From Intoshia linei (Eukaryota; Orthonectida; Rhopaluridae), in the NCBI GenBank assembly GCA_001642005.1, contig LWCA01000082.1:1-57987 (forward strand): DNA of 57,987 nt, given 5' to 3'. Below the pieces are notes generated by a model, which saw only the letters and a program-made list of their open reading frames with translations, did no database searches and was not told the origin of the DNA. Each line of letters begins with the position of its first letter. The first letter of the stretch is position 1. Both the position numbers and the translations under genes were made by a program. Shown here piece by piece: positions 1 through 13,341 of the stretch.

Positions 1-2626
1 CATCATATAATATTGACATAAAACTGTTTCAAATAATAATATTAAACATTAAAATCATTCTATTAAAGTGAATATTCAAAAATAAAGTAGGAAATCTTTG
101 ATTTTCTCTTATTAATTTTCAACTGTTTATATAATCAAACTTTCATGATAATTGGATAATACAGAATTAAAAATAATATTGACAAAAAAATTATTTAAAA
201 TGAGGATTAAAACCTTTCTAAAAACTAAATATTCAAAAAAGAAAGTAGTATTCAAATGAAAAAATAAACTTTGTTCATTAAATAATGTTAATAGGTTTTT
301 TTAAAAGAAATAAAAGTTACTAGAAACCTACATATCTTTTAATGCTTTTATTAATACTCAATGAAATAAGACTCACATTCTCCAATTAACAGTATGCTCT
401 GTCTTCTAAACAGGGGTCCTATTTTTTTATCGCTTCGCTCATAATATTTAAGGGCCCGGCCCTTTGCTTAGCCCAGGCCTCCGAAGTGGCTTAAGACGGC
501 TCTGATCACATACACCCCTAATATGTATAATAGGGGTCTGAATTTTAGTAGGTTTTTTTTTTTAAACTTTATAGTGCGGGAACGGATAAAAAAATTGATT
601 TTGGAGAATTTTTTGAGGAGAAGCTTGCAATTTTAAAGATCCCATACAAATATGTTCTACAAAAATTAAAATATAACTTTATTTAATGAAATGTTATTAT
701 CTAATGTGTTAGCATGTTTTGAGTGGTCTTATGTTGACCGTCATGTTTGGTTTAGTTTGGTTCACTTTGCATCTTTAAATTCAATTCTACCTCATTAATT
801 ACTGATCTTTGTTTTTAGTGGCAATTCTTATCAATGAAAAATGATAATCTTTATAATATTATAACAACTTTAAACATCGATAGAATAAAAAGTACGAATT
901 AATTTCTGAAAATTACATTTTTATATATAAAACCTCACCCTCGAGAAATTGTATTAGAAATTTGTGGTTTTAAAACTCTATACTTCTTACTTTCTTAAAT
1001 TAATAATTATAAACAAACAGACATACATTTTTAGTTAAAATACTAGTACATGTAGTAGAGATTACTGTATTATGTCAAAAGTCAGTATTTCCAAAAAAGA
1101 ATGAAATATTTCATGTCAAACGAGATTAACATAATTAGGTTAAACCATCTAAGGATATAATAATAGTATATTTTATAAACAATCATAACAATTATAATTA
1201 TAAATCCATTTTTTATTATGTTATTTAATAGTTTATTAATTAATTAATTTAAGTTGCGATTAGTAATTTTTATACAATATATAATTTTATATAACACATA
1301 ATATATTACGTACATCAGTGGTTATCAACCTTATTCAATAATCTCCACTTCCATATTTAATTTTTTACAAGTTTTTATTTAGTTTCAAATTGGATATTGA
1401 CAAATTGTGTTCACTATTTCAGTCTCTAAATTAGCCTATATATTAATTTATTCAATATAGGCCACTATATTTCATAAATAGTTAACATTTTATATCATCG
1501 GTATGATAAAAAATAGTATTTTCAGATTATTTTGATTTGACAAGCTTTAAATATTATAACCATTATCTACACGGCATATCTTAAATAATAAATATATACA
1601 AAACAATAATAACAAACAAACAGTAACTATTAAAAATAATTAAATTTAAAAACATCTAATCTTGGACCATTCTTTCGTCATTGAAAGCCACTTATCTATA
1701 AGTTAAATATAATAAATACCTTATACATTAAATCATAGGACGTAATTACTATATTAAACATAAAATAATCATAGAATATATAATATTTTATATAATTGAT
1801 GTTAACTATAACTAAATACATTAATAACTCTACAATTGGCATTTACTTTTCGCCGATCCCCTAAACCCCATTATTATTTTGGAAAAGGTTTATTATTTTA
1901 ATGAAAAGAGTAGCAAGATATACATTAGGGTGTTAACTTTTACAAAATTTCTCAATTAAAAAAAAGTATATTTCAGTATCTGGGTTTTTTGCTACGCTGA
2001 ACAAAATGGTAATTTTTTTTTTAATTTTGTTAAGAATAACCCTCACGCATTTGCCATTTATCAACAATATATATTAAGTTTATAATATAATATAAGTTTA
2101 TATGAAATAAAGTGAATTTCAGATAAAATTAGTAAGTCACCATCACTATTTGTTTACCCGCAGCCTTGGAATCATGGGACTTGGATTAGTTTCATGTGGG
2201 TAGATATATACTTCGATTAATAATATACGAAAAACTATAGGTGACATATAATAATGTTAGATATCGTACCAATCATCATAGTTAATATTTATAGATTCTT
2301 CAAAAAGTTTAGATAATTTGAAAAACGGGTATGTAAGTTAGGTGTATTTTTGAATGCAGATTCCAATGTTAAAAACAGATTTTCAATAAACTCAATAACG
2401 ACATTGCCTTGAACAATTAAAACTTAATTGTTAAGTATTTAAAAAAATAGCCAAATCTAAGTTTATTTTCGTATTTTTTTAAATTTTTTTATACAAAAAC
2501 TTAAATTCCTGCTTCGTTTATAAAGAAAAATTAAAAATTTTTGTATATTTTAATCAATCATGTTCAGCTTCATCCATGCCACTATGTATAACACTAATAT
2601 CTGTAATAGAATACTAGGGATTTTAC
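1..2626. other. AT-rich gene-free stretch
   Basis: I find no convincing exon on either strand. The only structured pieces are a GC-richer block at about 410-525 (GGGCCCGGCCC-like core), which looks like a transposon fragment, and a CAGTGGTTATCAACC-type hAT terminus at 1316 without a matching partner. The rest is A/T-rich sequence with short simple runs. Confidence 0.6.
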
Positions 2627-2784
2627 TAAAGTGGCCAGAAAAATACGTACTATCACTTCTAATTTATTTGGAATAAATTTTAAGCCGAAAATTTTTATTC
2701 GTCATCATGGATTAGTAGTTTTGACTTTAGATTTAACACCAAATAAACTAAAATTAATAGTACTTATTTTTTCTGGCCACTTTA
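2627..2784. mobile_element. TA-flanked MITE (Tc1/mariner-like)
   Basis: The two ends are inverted copies: TAAAGTGGCCAGAAAA on the left and its complement ending CTGGCCACTTTA on the right, followed inward by a further matching CGTACTAT/ATAGTACTTA. The element is about 158 bp, has no transposase, and appears bounded by TA. A 70-codon open frame from 2631 lies entirely inside it and is an artefact of the element. Confidence 0.7.
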
Positions 2785-5700
2785 ATTTTACTCGAAATGG
2801 AACTTTATTTTTTGTAACTATTTTATTATATATTTCCTTATAACTTTCCCTATAACTTTTTATGGTTTTGCGCGAGGGTTACGTTAAGAATTGAAGTCTC
2901 ATATTTTACATATTTGTATAGAATACAAAATGAATACATATGGCAAAAATAATTTTTTTTCGTTAACTAGATTAATACCCTAATATACATATAGTGGTTT
3001 ATATGGTTGTTTTTTCCATTTTTCAAAATTATGAAGTCCTTGGGACTTGGGACTCCCACGTTTTGAAACTCAACATTGGATAACTATAAAGAGAATGATT
3101 TACATTGTACGCCAATATCAAACAAAAACTTACATAAAAATAAATAATATTTGTTTTAGAAGTATTAGGTTTGCATTACATAATTTTCCATTTAGTGTTA
3201 CATTTCAATGATAAAATGTAACCTAACTATTAAATTGTAAAATTATAATATTTTTAACTAGATTTTACGTAATTTAAATTAGCTTAATTTATTCAGTATA
3301 ATTATGTACATATAAATATAAAATTTACAATTCAACCTAACCATAGGCTACTGGAGGGATTCTCAACCTTTTTTGAACTATCGCTCCCAGATTAAAAAAA
3401 TGTTAATTATGCAAGATTATCTCTCTCCTTAAAACATGTATGACAAACTCTTTATTCATTAAAATTAAGCAAAATGTTGTTAATCTAATTCTGGGCATTA
3501 TAAAAATTGATTATACATATTATTATACACATTATTGTATAGTAAAGGTTCTATTTAACAGAATTTTTGGAATTTAGCAATTTTCTATGTTGTTAAGGTT
3601 GAATTTTACATTTTCTAACAATAATATATTTTTCCTTTTTTCTTATTAAAAACTCTTTATAATATACATTTAAATGGTTATATTTAATAATATATTACAA
3701 ATTGTAGTTTCATTTTATGAATGTAATACGTATGTGATGTTACATTACATTATATCAAGTCGGCCGAAGGTCGGCAAACTTTTGCATCTTATGGACGTTT
3801 TTATATCCAAAAATTTGACGGACCGTTTTTGAAAATGTACATTAATACATTGCAATTTTAATTAACCAGAAACGGTTATACTATATTCAACAAAATAAAA
3901 TACAGGGCGATTTGAAAATTCTTTATTAAAATGATTATAATGAGCCAATTTTAGTATAAATGTTTAAAACGGTTTTAAAAGTTGAAAAATAAATAATTTA
4001 CATATTTACTCAAAGGGCCACCAAAATTTATTTATTATTATTAATATTGTTTATTTTGAAAACAATTCAACCCTATATTAAACAATCGCCCAGGTTGAGA
4101 ATCGCTTGCTACAGCATGATAACTTATTACCGCAGGATAGACGTGACTAACTAATCCTACCCATAATTCAATTTTATTTATTATTTTTACCATAATTATT
4201 TTTCAATTCAGGGTAGATAAAATATCCTTAAAGCTACATTACATTATTTACAAAATGTTGACTAAAATCAGCATTATTGACCAATTTTATAATATTATTA
4301 AATAATACCATATTAGAAATGATTTAAAAATAAATGTTATTTTTAAAAATTTATAATGTCGATTTGGTGCTTACCATTATCATGGTTGAACTTAATAAAT
4401 TAAAATTATTTTTTAATATAGTTTTCAATTTTAGATTTTTTGGTAAAATATTAAAAATTTGAAAATGCAGTAATGGTTCTAATATTAAGATTATTTTCGT
4501 ATTAAATAATTATTAGTTTTATAAATAAATTAGTAATAATAATATCCATTATTGAGTTGAAACTCACTTTTCAATTTAAATTTTTTTGATTTATTAATAA
4601 CAATACAAAAATTATAAAAAAATGAATAATTTATCACTGTAAATGAATTTCTAATTTTCATAAAATTATTTGAATATGTGATTAATTAAGTTAAGGTTTT
4701 TAGAGTCCATAAATACTTACTTATATTGTGAAAAAACCTTAAATAAATATACTAAAATCTCTGGGATTCTATAAGATTTTGTAAACCTCTAGTGGGCCTA
4801 ACTCTTATCTTGACCTCTGATCTATACTACGAAAAACAGAGCTTTACTGTACTTTAAATAATTATTATATTATCGTTTAAAAATTATTTTAGCTCTTCTG
4901 AATATAAGTAATTTTACTAGCTTTAATTGCGTCAATTAAAATTTTCCTGTAATATTTAATACATCGTGATAGCAAAAAAATGATATTTATTGATACCAAT
5001 AAGATGTTTATATTGATTCAATGTTTTCGTTGAATCTCTGGTTAGGTACGTGGTTTTTTACACGCCAACATCATCAGTATGACGAAATCAAACACATCAC
5101 TATGTAACTAAAATACGTGTATAATATACAGTTTATATTATACTGACAGAGATGGGGTATTTTATTTGACTGATTATTTCATGAATTCATCATTCATCAA
5201 TAATTATTTTTAGTTATGCCTAAATCAAGTAAATCATTTATCATAAAATAATATAATCAATGTTGTCAAAAATGTATATTGCACTGTAGGGCTTTTCAAT
5301 TAAACATTTTTTTAATATCAAAGTGGCATATATTATAAACACATTTTACTTTTTTGCAGAATAAAATAAATACGTTTGATTTTGATCCAAAAAACCCAAA
5401 TTTATTGTATATTTTGTTAATCGTCAGCGGACCAATTCATTTGAAAACAACTGATATCTGTGTTTTTATTACTTTTTAATAAAAAATGTAAATTTAGTAA
5501 AACAGAGTAAATTTATAAACCATTGATTTGTGATACGGCAAGATATTTTCATTAATTTGATTAATAATTTATTATTTTAGACTCCAGTAAAATATTAAAT
5601 TTGAAAATTTTTTTTTGAAAATTGTTAATCTTTATACATTTAATTTATTTAGCTGTGGCTGAAAGTAAAAATTTTATTCCAGTAAATAATGTAAATAATA

Positions 5701-7215
5701 CCCATTTTTTGTATTGTAATCATTAATATAAAAATTTCATTTTCTTGTCGACTAAATGATTTATAATGTAAAAAAGTAAAGATGTTGATGAAATAAAGAT
5801 GTAAAAATGTATTACAACAAATTCTAAACATTGCAAACTAAAAATAAATATTAAGAATATCGATTCTATTCTTTTACCAATATTATTTTATAAATAATCT
5901 GATAGATGTATTATATACCTAAATAAAATTAGTAATGTATAATGGGGCTATTCCAATTGGTACTTTTTTTTTTAAAATTTAAAAATACATATATAGATAA
6001 TAATAATCTCCAATTAATTTGCTGCAGAATAATATAAATCTTTTTTATTTTTGTCGTAAAAAACCACCGCGTCTTTACCTTTTTCTGTTTTCCTAACATT
6101 TTTTCCGTAGTTGCCTTGCATTTTTTATAATTTTAAGATATAACATATATCATATGACACTAACTATATTAATTAAAAACATCATTAAAAATTCGTTTAT
6201 TTTAGACACAGTTCACAGACAAACTTTTCGTCATGTTTAAAAAAATTATATAATTTTAAAAAAAGACATGAATTTATATGAACTGGGTCAAAATAATTTA
6301 AATACTTCTACTTAAATATTTGTTAAGTATAATATATAATACTATTGTAAAAAAATTATTTTGTTAAGTTTATAATATTAAAAGTAAAACGAATTTAAAA
6401 ATAATAAAATTTAATTCATTAATTTTGTGAATATTTTATTGCCGTACATACTACATATATTTATATTTATATTTCTTAACTATTTTTTTACATAAGTACA
6501 TCTTTACATAGAAAATTGGTACGAATTTAAATTAAATTTGTTTATAGTTTTTGAACATATATTTTCAATTTTAATAATTAATTTACTAACATTATATATG
6601 TAGAAAATGATCTTTCACAAGGTTAAATGGTCATTATTATACTGTTTAATTCAACAAAATATGAAAATATTTTGGACATTCCTTGTTAACTTTCAAATGA
6701 TGAAATCATTTCAATATTAGACATTTTTAAAAGTAATATAAATTCAGATAAATTTAAAATTGGTATTATTTAAATTTATTAACGCGACAACGGATTATTA
6801 AAATTTTCAATAAAATTAACTGAGAAATCATAAAATGAAAACTTTAAACTTCATGACGCGGGGGTTTTTTTGGATAAAAATTAAAAATATGAATATCATT
6901 CTGCAACAAATTAAGAGGCGCTTATTTTCTATATATGTGATTTTTATTAATGAAAAATGAAATAACCATATTGTATAACAATAATTTTAATTATTAAAGT
7001 TGCTAAAATTAACAATGTTTATTGAGCATAATTTTGCATTTCTTGTATTTAAAAAAAATAATGCGAGTAGGTAATAATAACTCATACCTTATACTAACTT
7101 AGTGTAAGGTTAATAAATTTAAAAAGTATATTAGGCTATAATGTAATTATTATAATAGTTGGTAATTTGTTTATACAGATTAAAGACGATTTCAATTTTT
7201 CTGTTTATTCTAAAA
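2785..7215. other. Gene-free stretch with transposon remnants
   Basis: No exon could be supported. At 3350-3385 there is a hAT-type end (GATTCTCAACC) and at about 4085-4112 a possible opposite end (GGTTGAGAATC). The rest is AT-rich and featureless. A 60-codon open frame at 5649-5831 (-) has no protein-like composition. Confidence 0.5.
3765..4112 (+). repeat. Dispersed hAT-like repeat, copy 1
   Basis: The stretch containing AGAAACGGTTATACTAT, CAGGGCGATTTGAAAATT and TCAAAGGGCCACCAAAATTT recurs in reverse orientation at about 41485-41680, so it is a dispersed repeat. The start carries a GGTCGGCAAACTTTT motif typical of hAT-derived non-autonomous elements. It has no coding capacity. Confidence 0.6.
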
Positions 7216-7667
7216 CAGTGATTCTTAACCTGTGCGCCGCAAAGATTATTTATTTATTTGAGTTTATTTATAAAAAAGTTTTTTTTTTTATTTAAAAAAA
7301 TTTTATAAATTAGTTTTAAACTTTTACATTGACAATTCACTGATTAACATTTTTTAATGTACTATTAAATATAATAATGTATTTATATTTAATAATATGG
7401 TGACCAGATAATATAAATATATACATATATATATACATAACAAAAAATATAAATACATTTTATCAGACATTAATAGTTCTTTGTTAAATTTAAGTTAACC
7501 AAATAAATATATTTTTTTATTATTATTACGATTATATATTTTTATTTGTTTTAATCTTTGTACAATTTCGAATTTGGTGTGCTTTTTTTTTATTAAAATT
7601 TAAGGTGCGACCAAATTTTTATTTATTTCACAATTGCGCCATGAAGAAAAAAGGTTAAGAAGCACTG
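7216..7667. mobile_element. hAT-type non-autonomous element
   Basis: The terminal inverted repeats are CAGTGATTCTTAACC at the left and, in reverse complement, CAGTGCTTCTTAACC at the right. Subterminal GCGCCGCAA and GCGCCATG also match. The flanking 8-bp sequences (ttctaaaa and atgtaaac) agree at 5 of 8 positions, as expected of an old hAT target duplication. There is no transposase inside. Confidence 0.7.
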
Positions 7668-7675
7668 ATGTAAAC

Positions 7676-7795
7676 CAGTGGTTCAAAACTCATTTTGTCT
7701 ACCGCCTTCTTTTTAACAATATATTTTTTCATTGCCCCTTTCATTCGCGTTAAAAAAATTTTCATAGCGATATCGCCCACTTTGGCAACCTCTGG
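7676..7795 (+). repeat. hAT-type repeat fragment
   Basis: It begins CAGTGGTTCAAAACTCA and contains TTGTCTACCGCC and AACAATATATTTTTTC. The same block recurs at about 53585-53645 inside an intron of the cysteine-module gene. The right end is not clear. Confidence 0.5.
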
Positions 7796-8210
7796 GCTAA
7801 ACTTTAGCTTGTCTCGTATTTAATTTTATAGAATTAGAATTATAATTAAATTTATTACAATATTACAATAATGATTAATGTCTGTATCAATGATGTCTCA
7901 ATTTTTAAATTTAACAATACTGATGTATGCATAATTTATCCCAAAATTAAATTTGAGCGAAATATCTAAATAGAAAATAACTGGTATTGGCGAGGTAGAG
8001 AGATTTTTTATTTTTATTAAAAAATGTATATTAATGTAAATGTATCTTTAGTTTAAAATTTAGATTTACTATTTGCGTATGAAATTATAATAAATTTTAT
8101 ATTATTTTATAAATATAAATCAATAATTATTGGTTAATAACTACACTGTGCAACATTCGGAAAATGATTATTGATAAAATTTTGGCAAATTACTCTAACT
8201 AATTATATTA

Positions 8211-8661
8211 CAGTAGGAGCTCTATATACTATAATACTTTTTATTGAAATTTCATATAAACATTCCATATACTAAAACACATAATTTTATTTCATAGCGT
8301 TACTATCAAAAAAAAGTACTTTTTATTATTGAAATACTTTTCATTGAAATGTTCTTATTTTAAAATAACGCGTGTTGATTTTTGTATGGAATTTGTTAAC
8401 ATTATTTAAATTTGTTCGAAATTTTTTTAAGTATAAATTTTAACAAGCAACTTGCAATTGAAAAACGCAAAATACTCTTATTTGTTGATAACTGCACAGC
8501 TCATGTTATGAGAAATGATCTACTTTTTATTAAATTGGCTTTTCTTCCTAAAAATACTACATCAGTGTTACAACCTATGGACAATGTCCATTGGACATTA
8601 TTAAAATAATCATAATAATCATTGAAATAAAATATCATTTTAGTATATAGAGCTTCTATTG
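8211..8661 (+). mobile_element. Internally deleted Tigger (pogo-family) element
   Basis: A TA dinucleotide flanks both ends. The ends are inverted repeats: CAGTAGGAGCTCTATATACTA at the left and its near complement (two differences) at the right. Between them, 8412-8609 encodes a 65-residue fragment of a DDE-superfamily (CENP-B/jerky/Tigger) transposase, recognisable from the stretches LLFVDNCTAH and FLPKNTTSVLQPMDN, which hold the second catalytic Asp region and the conserved LQPMD box. The N-terminal DNA-binding domains and the third acidic residue are missing, so the element cannot move by itself. At 451 bp it looks like an internal-deletion derivative. Confidence 0.85.
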
Positions 8662-11459
8662 TAGTTAATATGCCAAATTTAAATAAAATCCGTCATGAAG
8701 TTTAAAGATTTATTGGTTTTAATTATTAACCAAAAATTAATTTTATTTCTATTCAACTGATCATTAAATATCAGTAGTGCGTTATTGATGACTTTGTGAT
8801 ATTATTTTTTAAATGATTTCCGTAATAATTATAATATATGTTATAATAAACATTGTTTATGTGAAAATTTATTTAGTATTTTCATTAAATTTTATGTAAA
8901 AAGTTAAATTTATAATTTCTTTATAGTTTTATTTTTGTTTTTAAAGCAAACGGGATCGAATGAGTATACTTCATATTAAAATCGCTCAAAATTTAACGAT
9001 TTTAGAGATACTTTATGTAATATTCATATTAACCAGTTACTAAAACACTAACTTGAGATCGTTGTAACTTCCATCCTGCACTATAAATTTTTCTTAAAAT
9101 TGATGAGTAGATTTCTATTATGTATATTAACATATTATGAAAATATTTTTGAGATCCCGACTATAATTTTTATTCTAGAATCTAGATTCTAGATCAAGTG
9201 CACAAGTTTTCCACCAATTCAACTAAAAAGCTACTTTTATATTATTATTTTAATTTACTGGCCGCACAAAATTTACTTTGACACTGAGAAAATATTAATC
9301 CATTTTAAGAAAATGGCCAAAGTCAAAAATGTAAATTTTTGATAAAAATATTTTAATTTGCCCTTGAATAAAATCTATTTTAAACTTTTTCAATTCGACG
9401 TAAAATGATACATTTCATTGCACATTAGATTAACCACAAAATTTAAATTAAGTTATTTTGAAAAGATGCCCATTGTACAAATTTACAAAATTATAAAGAT
9501 ACGAAATATTTCGCGTCTTAACAATGCCAACATTTTAATATGCTTTAACTACACACATAAATAATAATGTAAATTTTCTATCGTTTGAAAAACTTCAATC
9601 GGCCCAAAGAGGTCGATTCTTCCATTATTGTGAACCATTGCTCATACAGATCAGTATTTTTACTACTACCTTTAAATGTTTACTGTGGACCTAAATTTTA
9701 GATTTAATAAAAGTGTTTTCTTAAAATTTTAATACATTTTTCAATAGGATTTAATTAATTAGAGAAACTGGGAAAAGTCAAAAATGTTACTTTTAATTAA
9801 AATATTTTAAATGGCCCTTAAATAACATAAATATAATCTTATTCAAACTTTTCAATTTGAAGTGATTTCAAATAATATATTTTATTATGATCACATTGAT
9901 TTTTCACGGCCGCACATAAACGCGTTCACGGGCGCGTGCGGTCGTACGGTTTCAGGTTGTGCACCTTGTTCTAGATGCTAGATTTAGGTGGTCAATTTTT
10001 ATTTTACATAAGAGTACCTTTTAAAGACGAATCGGCAGGATTGGTTATTGAATATTTAATTCATCTCATACAAAAAAAAGTATATACCAAATACCTTATT
10101 TTTTCATGTACAATAGGGTGTCATATTTTTTGAAAAATACAATGTACATTGTACAATGTAGATTAGTATTGATGAGAATAATATATTCTAACATCATTAT
10201 AATCAGAACTTACTGAACTTATATTTAAATTATGTATATATATTATTAATATATTTATATAGGATGCTTGGTTATTTTTTAACATTTAGTTTTTTGTTAT
10301 GTAATCTGTATTATAATTATACTTATTTATTTATATTATAATTATTTAGAATGTAAATTTAAACATGCTTACTCAACTTGCTGATTAATTTAGTTAAAAT
10401 TCCGAAAAAATGAATTATATAGATTTTCATCCATATTTCTTTATTGGAAATGTGTAGACGTTTAATGCACATTTTTTTTGAAATTGTAGGATCAATATTT
10501 ACATTTTCAATTTTTATTTTAATCGAAATATTTGAAAAATATTGGTTGATAATATATTAAAAATTATTTTTTACCGGGAATGGATAAATTTCAGGAGTAA
10601 AAATTTTGTATTTATATCAACTGGAATAAGCTGTATCATAAAATTATTTTTTTTTAAATTATTTATTATTTCACATTTTTTGTTTTTTGTTAATAAAATA
10701 TTTCGGAAAAAAATATATGTATATTAAAGAGCTTTTTTGACAGTTGTTGTCTTTCAGTTGTTTTCAGTATTCTTTTCGGGTTCTTAAGAAGTTTGAATTA
10801 CGCGATAACTGTATATATTGATATTCATATACATATTATAATAAATATATATATTTATTAATCTAGTTTGTAAGTGTTTTTATGTCAAGATTTTGTATAT
10901 GGCATTATGTGTGCCAAATGGACACACTCCATCATAATTTATGTGTAAAATCGAGTATATATAGTATTTGGGTGTATGTGAATAAAAATTAACAAAAACT
11001 TTTTTTTTTGAATCTTAATTTATTTAAAAGTTTTTTTTGTCTAATTTTCATTAGTTTGCTCGTGTTTCATTTATTGACTTTTAATAAAAATATAAATTTA
11101 TAATTACGTTCATAAATGTATTTATTAGTAATTTTATATATTTTAGATGTTGAAAGTAACATTCAATACAATTTATAATTTTGATAAGGTATCACATATT
11201 TATATTAATTTTTAGGACAATTGAAATTTATGATGAAAAGTAATCAAATCTACATTATTATCAAATTCACCCTGTTTAGTCTTAAATATTATTAATATAT
11301 TTTAATCATTTAGACCCAAGTAATTGTCTTATTTAATTACCTTCTGATATATTTATTCCGCATACATTAATAAGTAAAGAGATAACGTCATTTGTCAATA
11401 GTTTTTGTTAGATTTGTGCAATATATCAACATAGTATCAGTGCAGTGGTGCAATTATAC
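8662..11459. other. Gene-free stretch
   Basis: I found no exon apart from repeat copies listed separately. A GC-richer spot at about 9905-9965 (GGCGCGTGCGGTCGTACGG) looks like a transposon end. The open frame at 10542-10727 lies partly in a repeat copy. Confidence 0.5.
10390..10605 (-). repeat. Inverted partial copy of the 130-bp-unit repeat
   Basis: The block with ATAGATTTTCATCCATATTT, GGATCAATATTTACATTTT and GGTTGATAATATATT is the reverse complement of about 50145-50370 (and of 55360-55560). It is therefore the distal segment of the repeat family described at 47.5, 49.6 and 54.7 kb, placed in opposite orientation. Confidence 0.75.
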
Positions 11460-11693
11460 CAGTGTTTCTGATACGGTCGGTCCTGGTGTACTAGTGCATA
11501 CAGCAAATTTAATGTGTGGTTTATGTTTTATGCTTATTCCGGGAGAAATTGAAAACGAGATATAGTCCATTTCACTGAGAGTGAGTTAAATCAGACTTTT
11601 TCTTTTTTGTACTGAATCAACTTTGTTTCTTAAATTTTAAAAATTTTTAAATACTTCAAGTACGCCCGATGTAAAATATATTGAGAAACACTG
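11460..11693. mobile_element. hAT-type MITE
   Basis: The left end is CAGTGTTTCTGATAC and the right end in reverse complement is CAGTGTTTCTCAATA. Flanking octamers aattatac and gattagac match at 6 of 8 positions, as expected of an 8-bp hAT target duplication. The 234-bp element has no coding capacity. Confidence 0.7.
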
Positions 11694-12595
11694 GATTAGA
11701 CTATAATTTCTATTGTATATTGATAGACTATTACTATTATTACTATAGACTATTACTAATATTACAAAAATATTATTGTATTTATGAATTTCATTAACTT
11801 AAAAAAGTTGGACCACGTGTTACAATAAACTGTATTATGCAAATAAATAATATTTCAAAATTAACATTTATTTAATACATGTCGTACATAACGTTTTTAT
11901 TAAACATGTAAGCCTATCTTTTATGTATGGGTGACACTTTTAGGTTGTCGCAAAAAAGTGACAAAATTCAGACCCTTAATGTTTATATTATGGTGTAAAA
12001 GTATATTCATACCATATAAATGTATATAAGTGTATTTATTCTATATTAAAATTAAAACTATTATTTAGATTTCATTTTAACTCCGTGTATGATGATTTAA
12101 AATCAGATTATTACAATATAACCTCTCTAAGTCAAATCCTAGTTAAATCAAAATTATCTCGCTTTAATTTGTAAAAATTTATACAAATTGAAATACAATA
12201 TTGTATCTTAATAACTTTTAATTTTACTACATTCCTATTTTTATATTATCATGACTATCACGTACAAATTGCAAATGCAAATTTACACGAATTTATCGAT
12301 TTGATTTAACGAGGATTAAAATTTTGATAATATTCAAATCGTTATTTAGATTCATTTCTAAGTAATTTTAATTAAATTTATTAAAAATAGTTGATTAAAA
12401 ATATTTATGATTTTAATACATGTATCATTATATATTATTATATATATATTAGGGTGATTCATTTTTGAATTTTTTTTGAATTTCAAAAACTATTTTTACA
12501 TACCATCCCCATTTTGTACAAGTAGGAGCATACCACAAAAAATTTTTTAAAATTATAAAAATTTCCCCTGCCCCGGTAAGGGTAATATTTATTTT

Positions 12596-13341
12596 TTACA
12601 TAATCTGATTTTTTAGCTTTCGTGTGTTTTTTCTATGCTCTTCGACAACCTGTATCAGGTTTTGTTTAGAATTTTCATTTATGGGTCCAAAATTTTGATA
12701 TTGGTCAATCAATGCCACTACACGTTCTGAGATATCATTGACCACCTAGATTACATTTATATAAAATTTATAAAAAGTATATAATAAACTAGAAATAAAT
12801 AAAATAACCTTTAAAGATGATACAAACATATCAGTTCTTCTAAAAGATTCATGTGAAGACATTTACGGGGTATTGCAAAATATCCAATATGTCCAGAGTT
12901 ATCACAGTGAATCTGGATTCATGTTTGACAAATGAGATTTTAAATTTAGGTTCGTTTTTGACCTTGGTGTAATCTTGACAATATTTATATTAGACGTAAA
13001 AAGTATTTTAATGCCAACAAAGACTTATCTGATTCATATAAATTTTTGCTGAACAAAGCTAATAGGACTAAAGATCCGCTTAGATACCATAAATGTCTCT
13101 TTAATGCTTTTTCTGCCTGAAACGCCATACTATTAGAAATACCTCGAAACAATTGTAAATTCTTATATAGCTGCAAATCACTTAATGCAGCTTCAGTTGC
13201 GTATATGCAAGTAAACCATTGTGTAACATAAATTGTAGAAAAAAATATACACAGTTCTCTAATTCCTGTTGAAATTTCGTTATCCACTTGAAATTGTTTC
13301 CTAAACATCCACATTTTAATGCAATATATGGCTTTACTCAT
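12596..13341 (-). pseudogene. Fragments of a dispersed uncharacterised protein family
   Basis: On the minus strand an open frame at 13341-12985 codes for 118 residues including MSKAIYCIKMWMFRKQF, ELCIFF, QWFTCIY and a HLWYLS box. Below it, after about 240 bp of non-matching sequence, 12748-12596 reads VVNDISERVVALIDQY and LIQVVEEHRK to a stop. From memory the two blocks occur in this order in a protein family present in many copies in repeat-rich invertebrate genomes such as aphids and Hydra, whose function I do not know. The break between blocks and the missing N-terminus point to a decayed mobile-element or repeat-borne gene rather than a working host gene. The family match needs a protein search. 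Confidence 0.5.

Noticed and set aside
2631-2843. 70-codon open frame
   Set aside because: It starts inside the left inverted repeat of a MITE and spans the whole element; no codon bias or splice context.
10542-10727. 61-codon open frame
   Set aside because: Overlaps an inverted copy of the 130-bp-unit repeat; composition is Phe/Ile/Lys noise.
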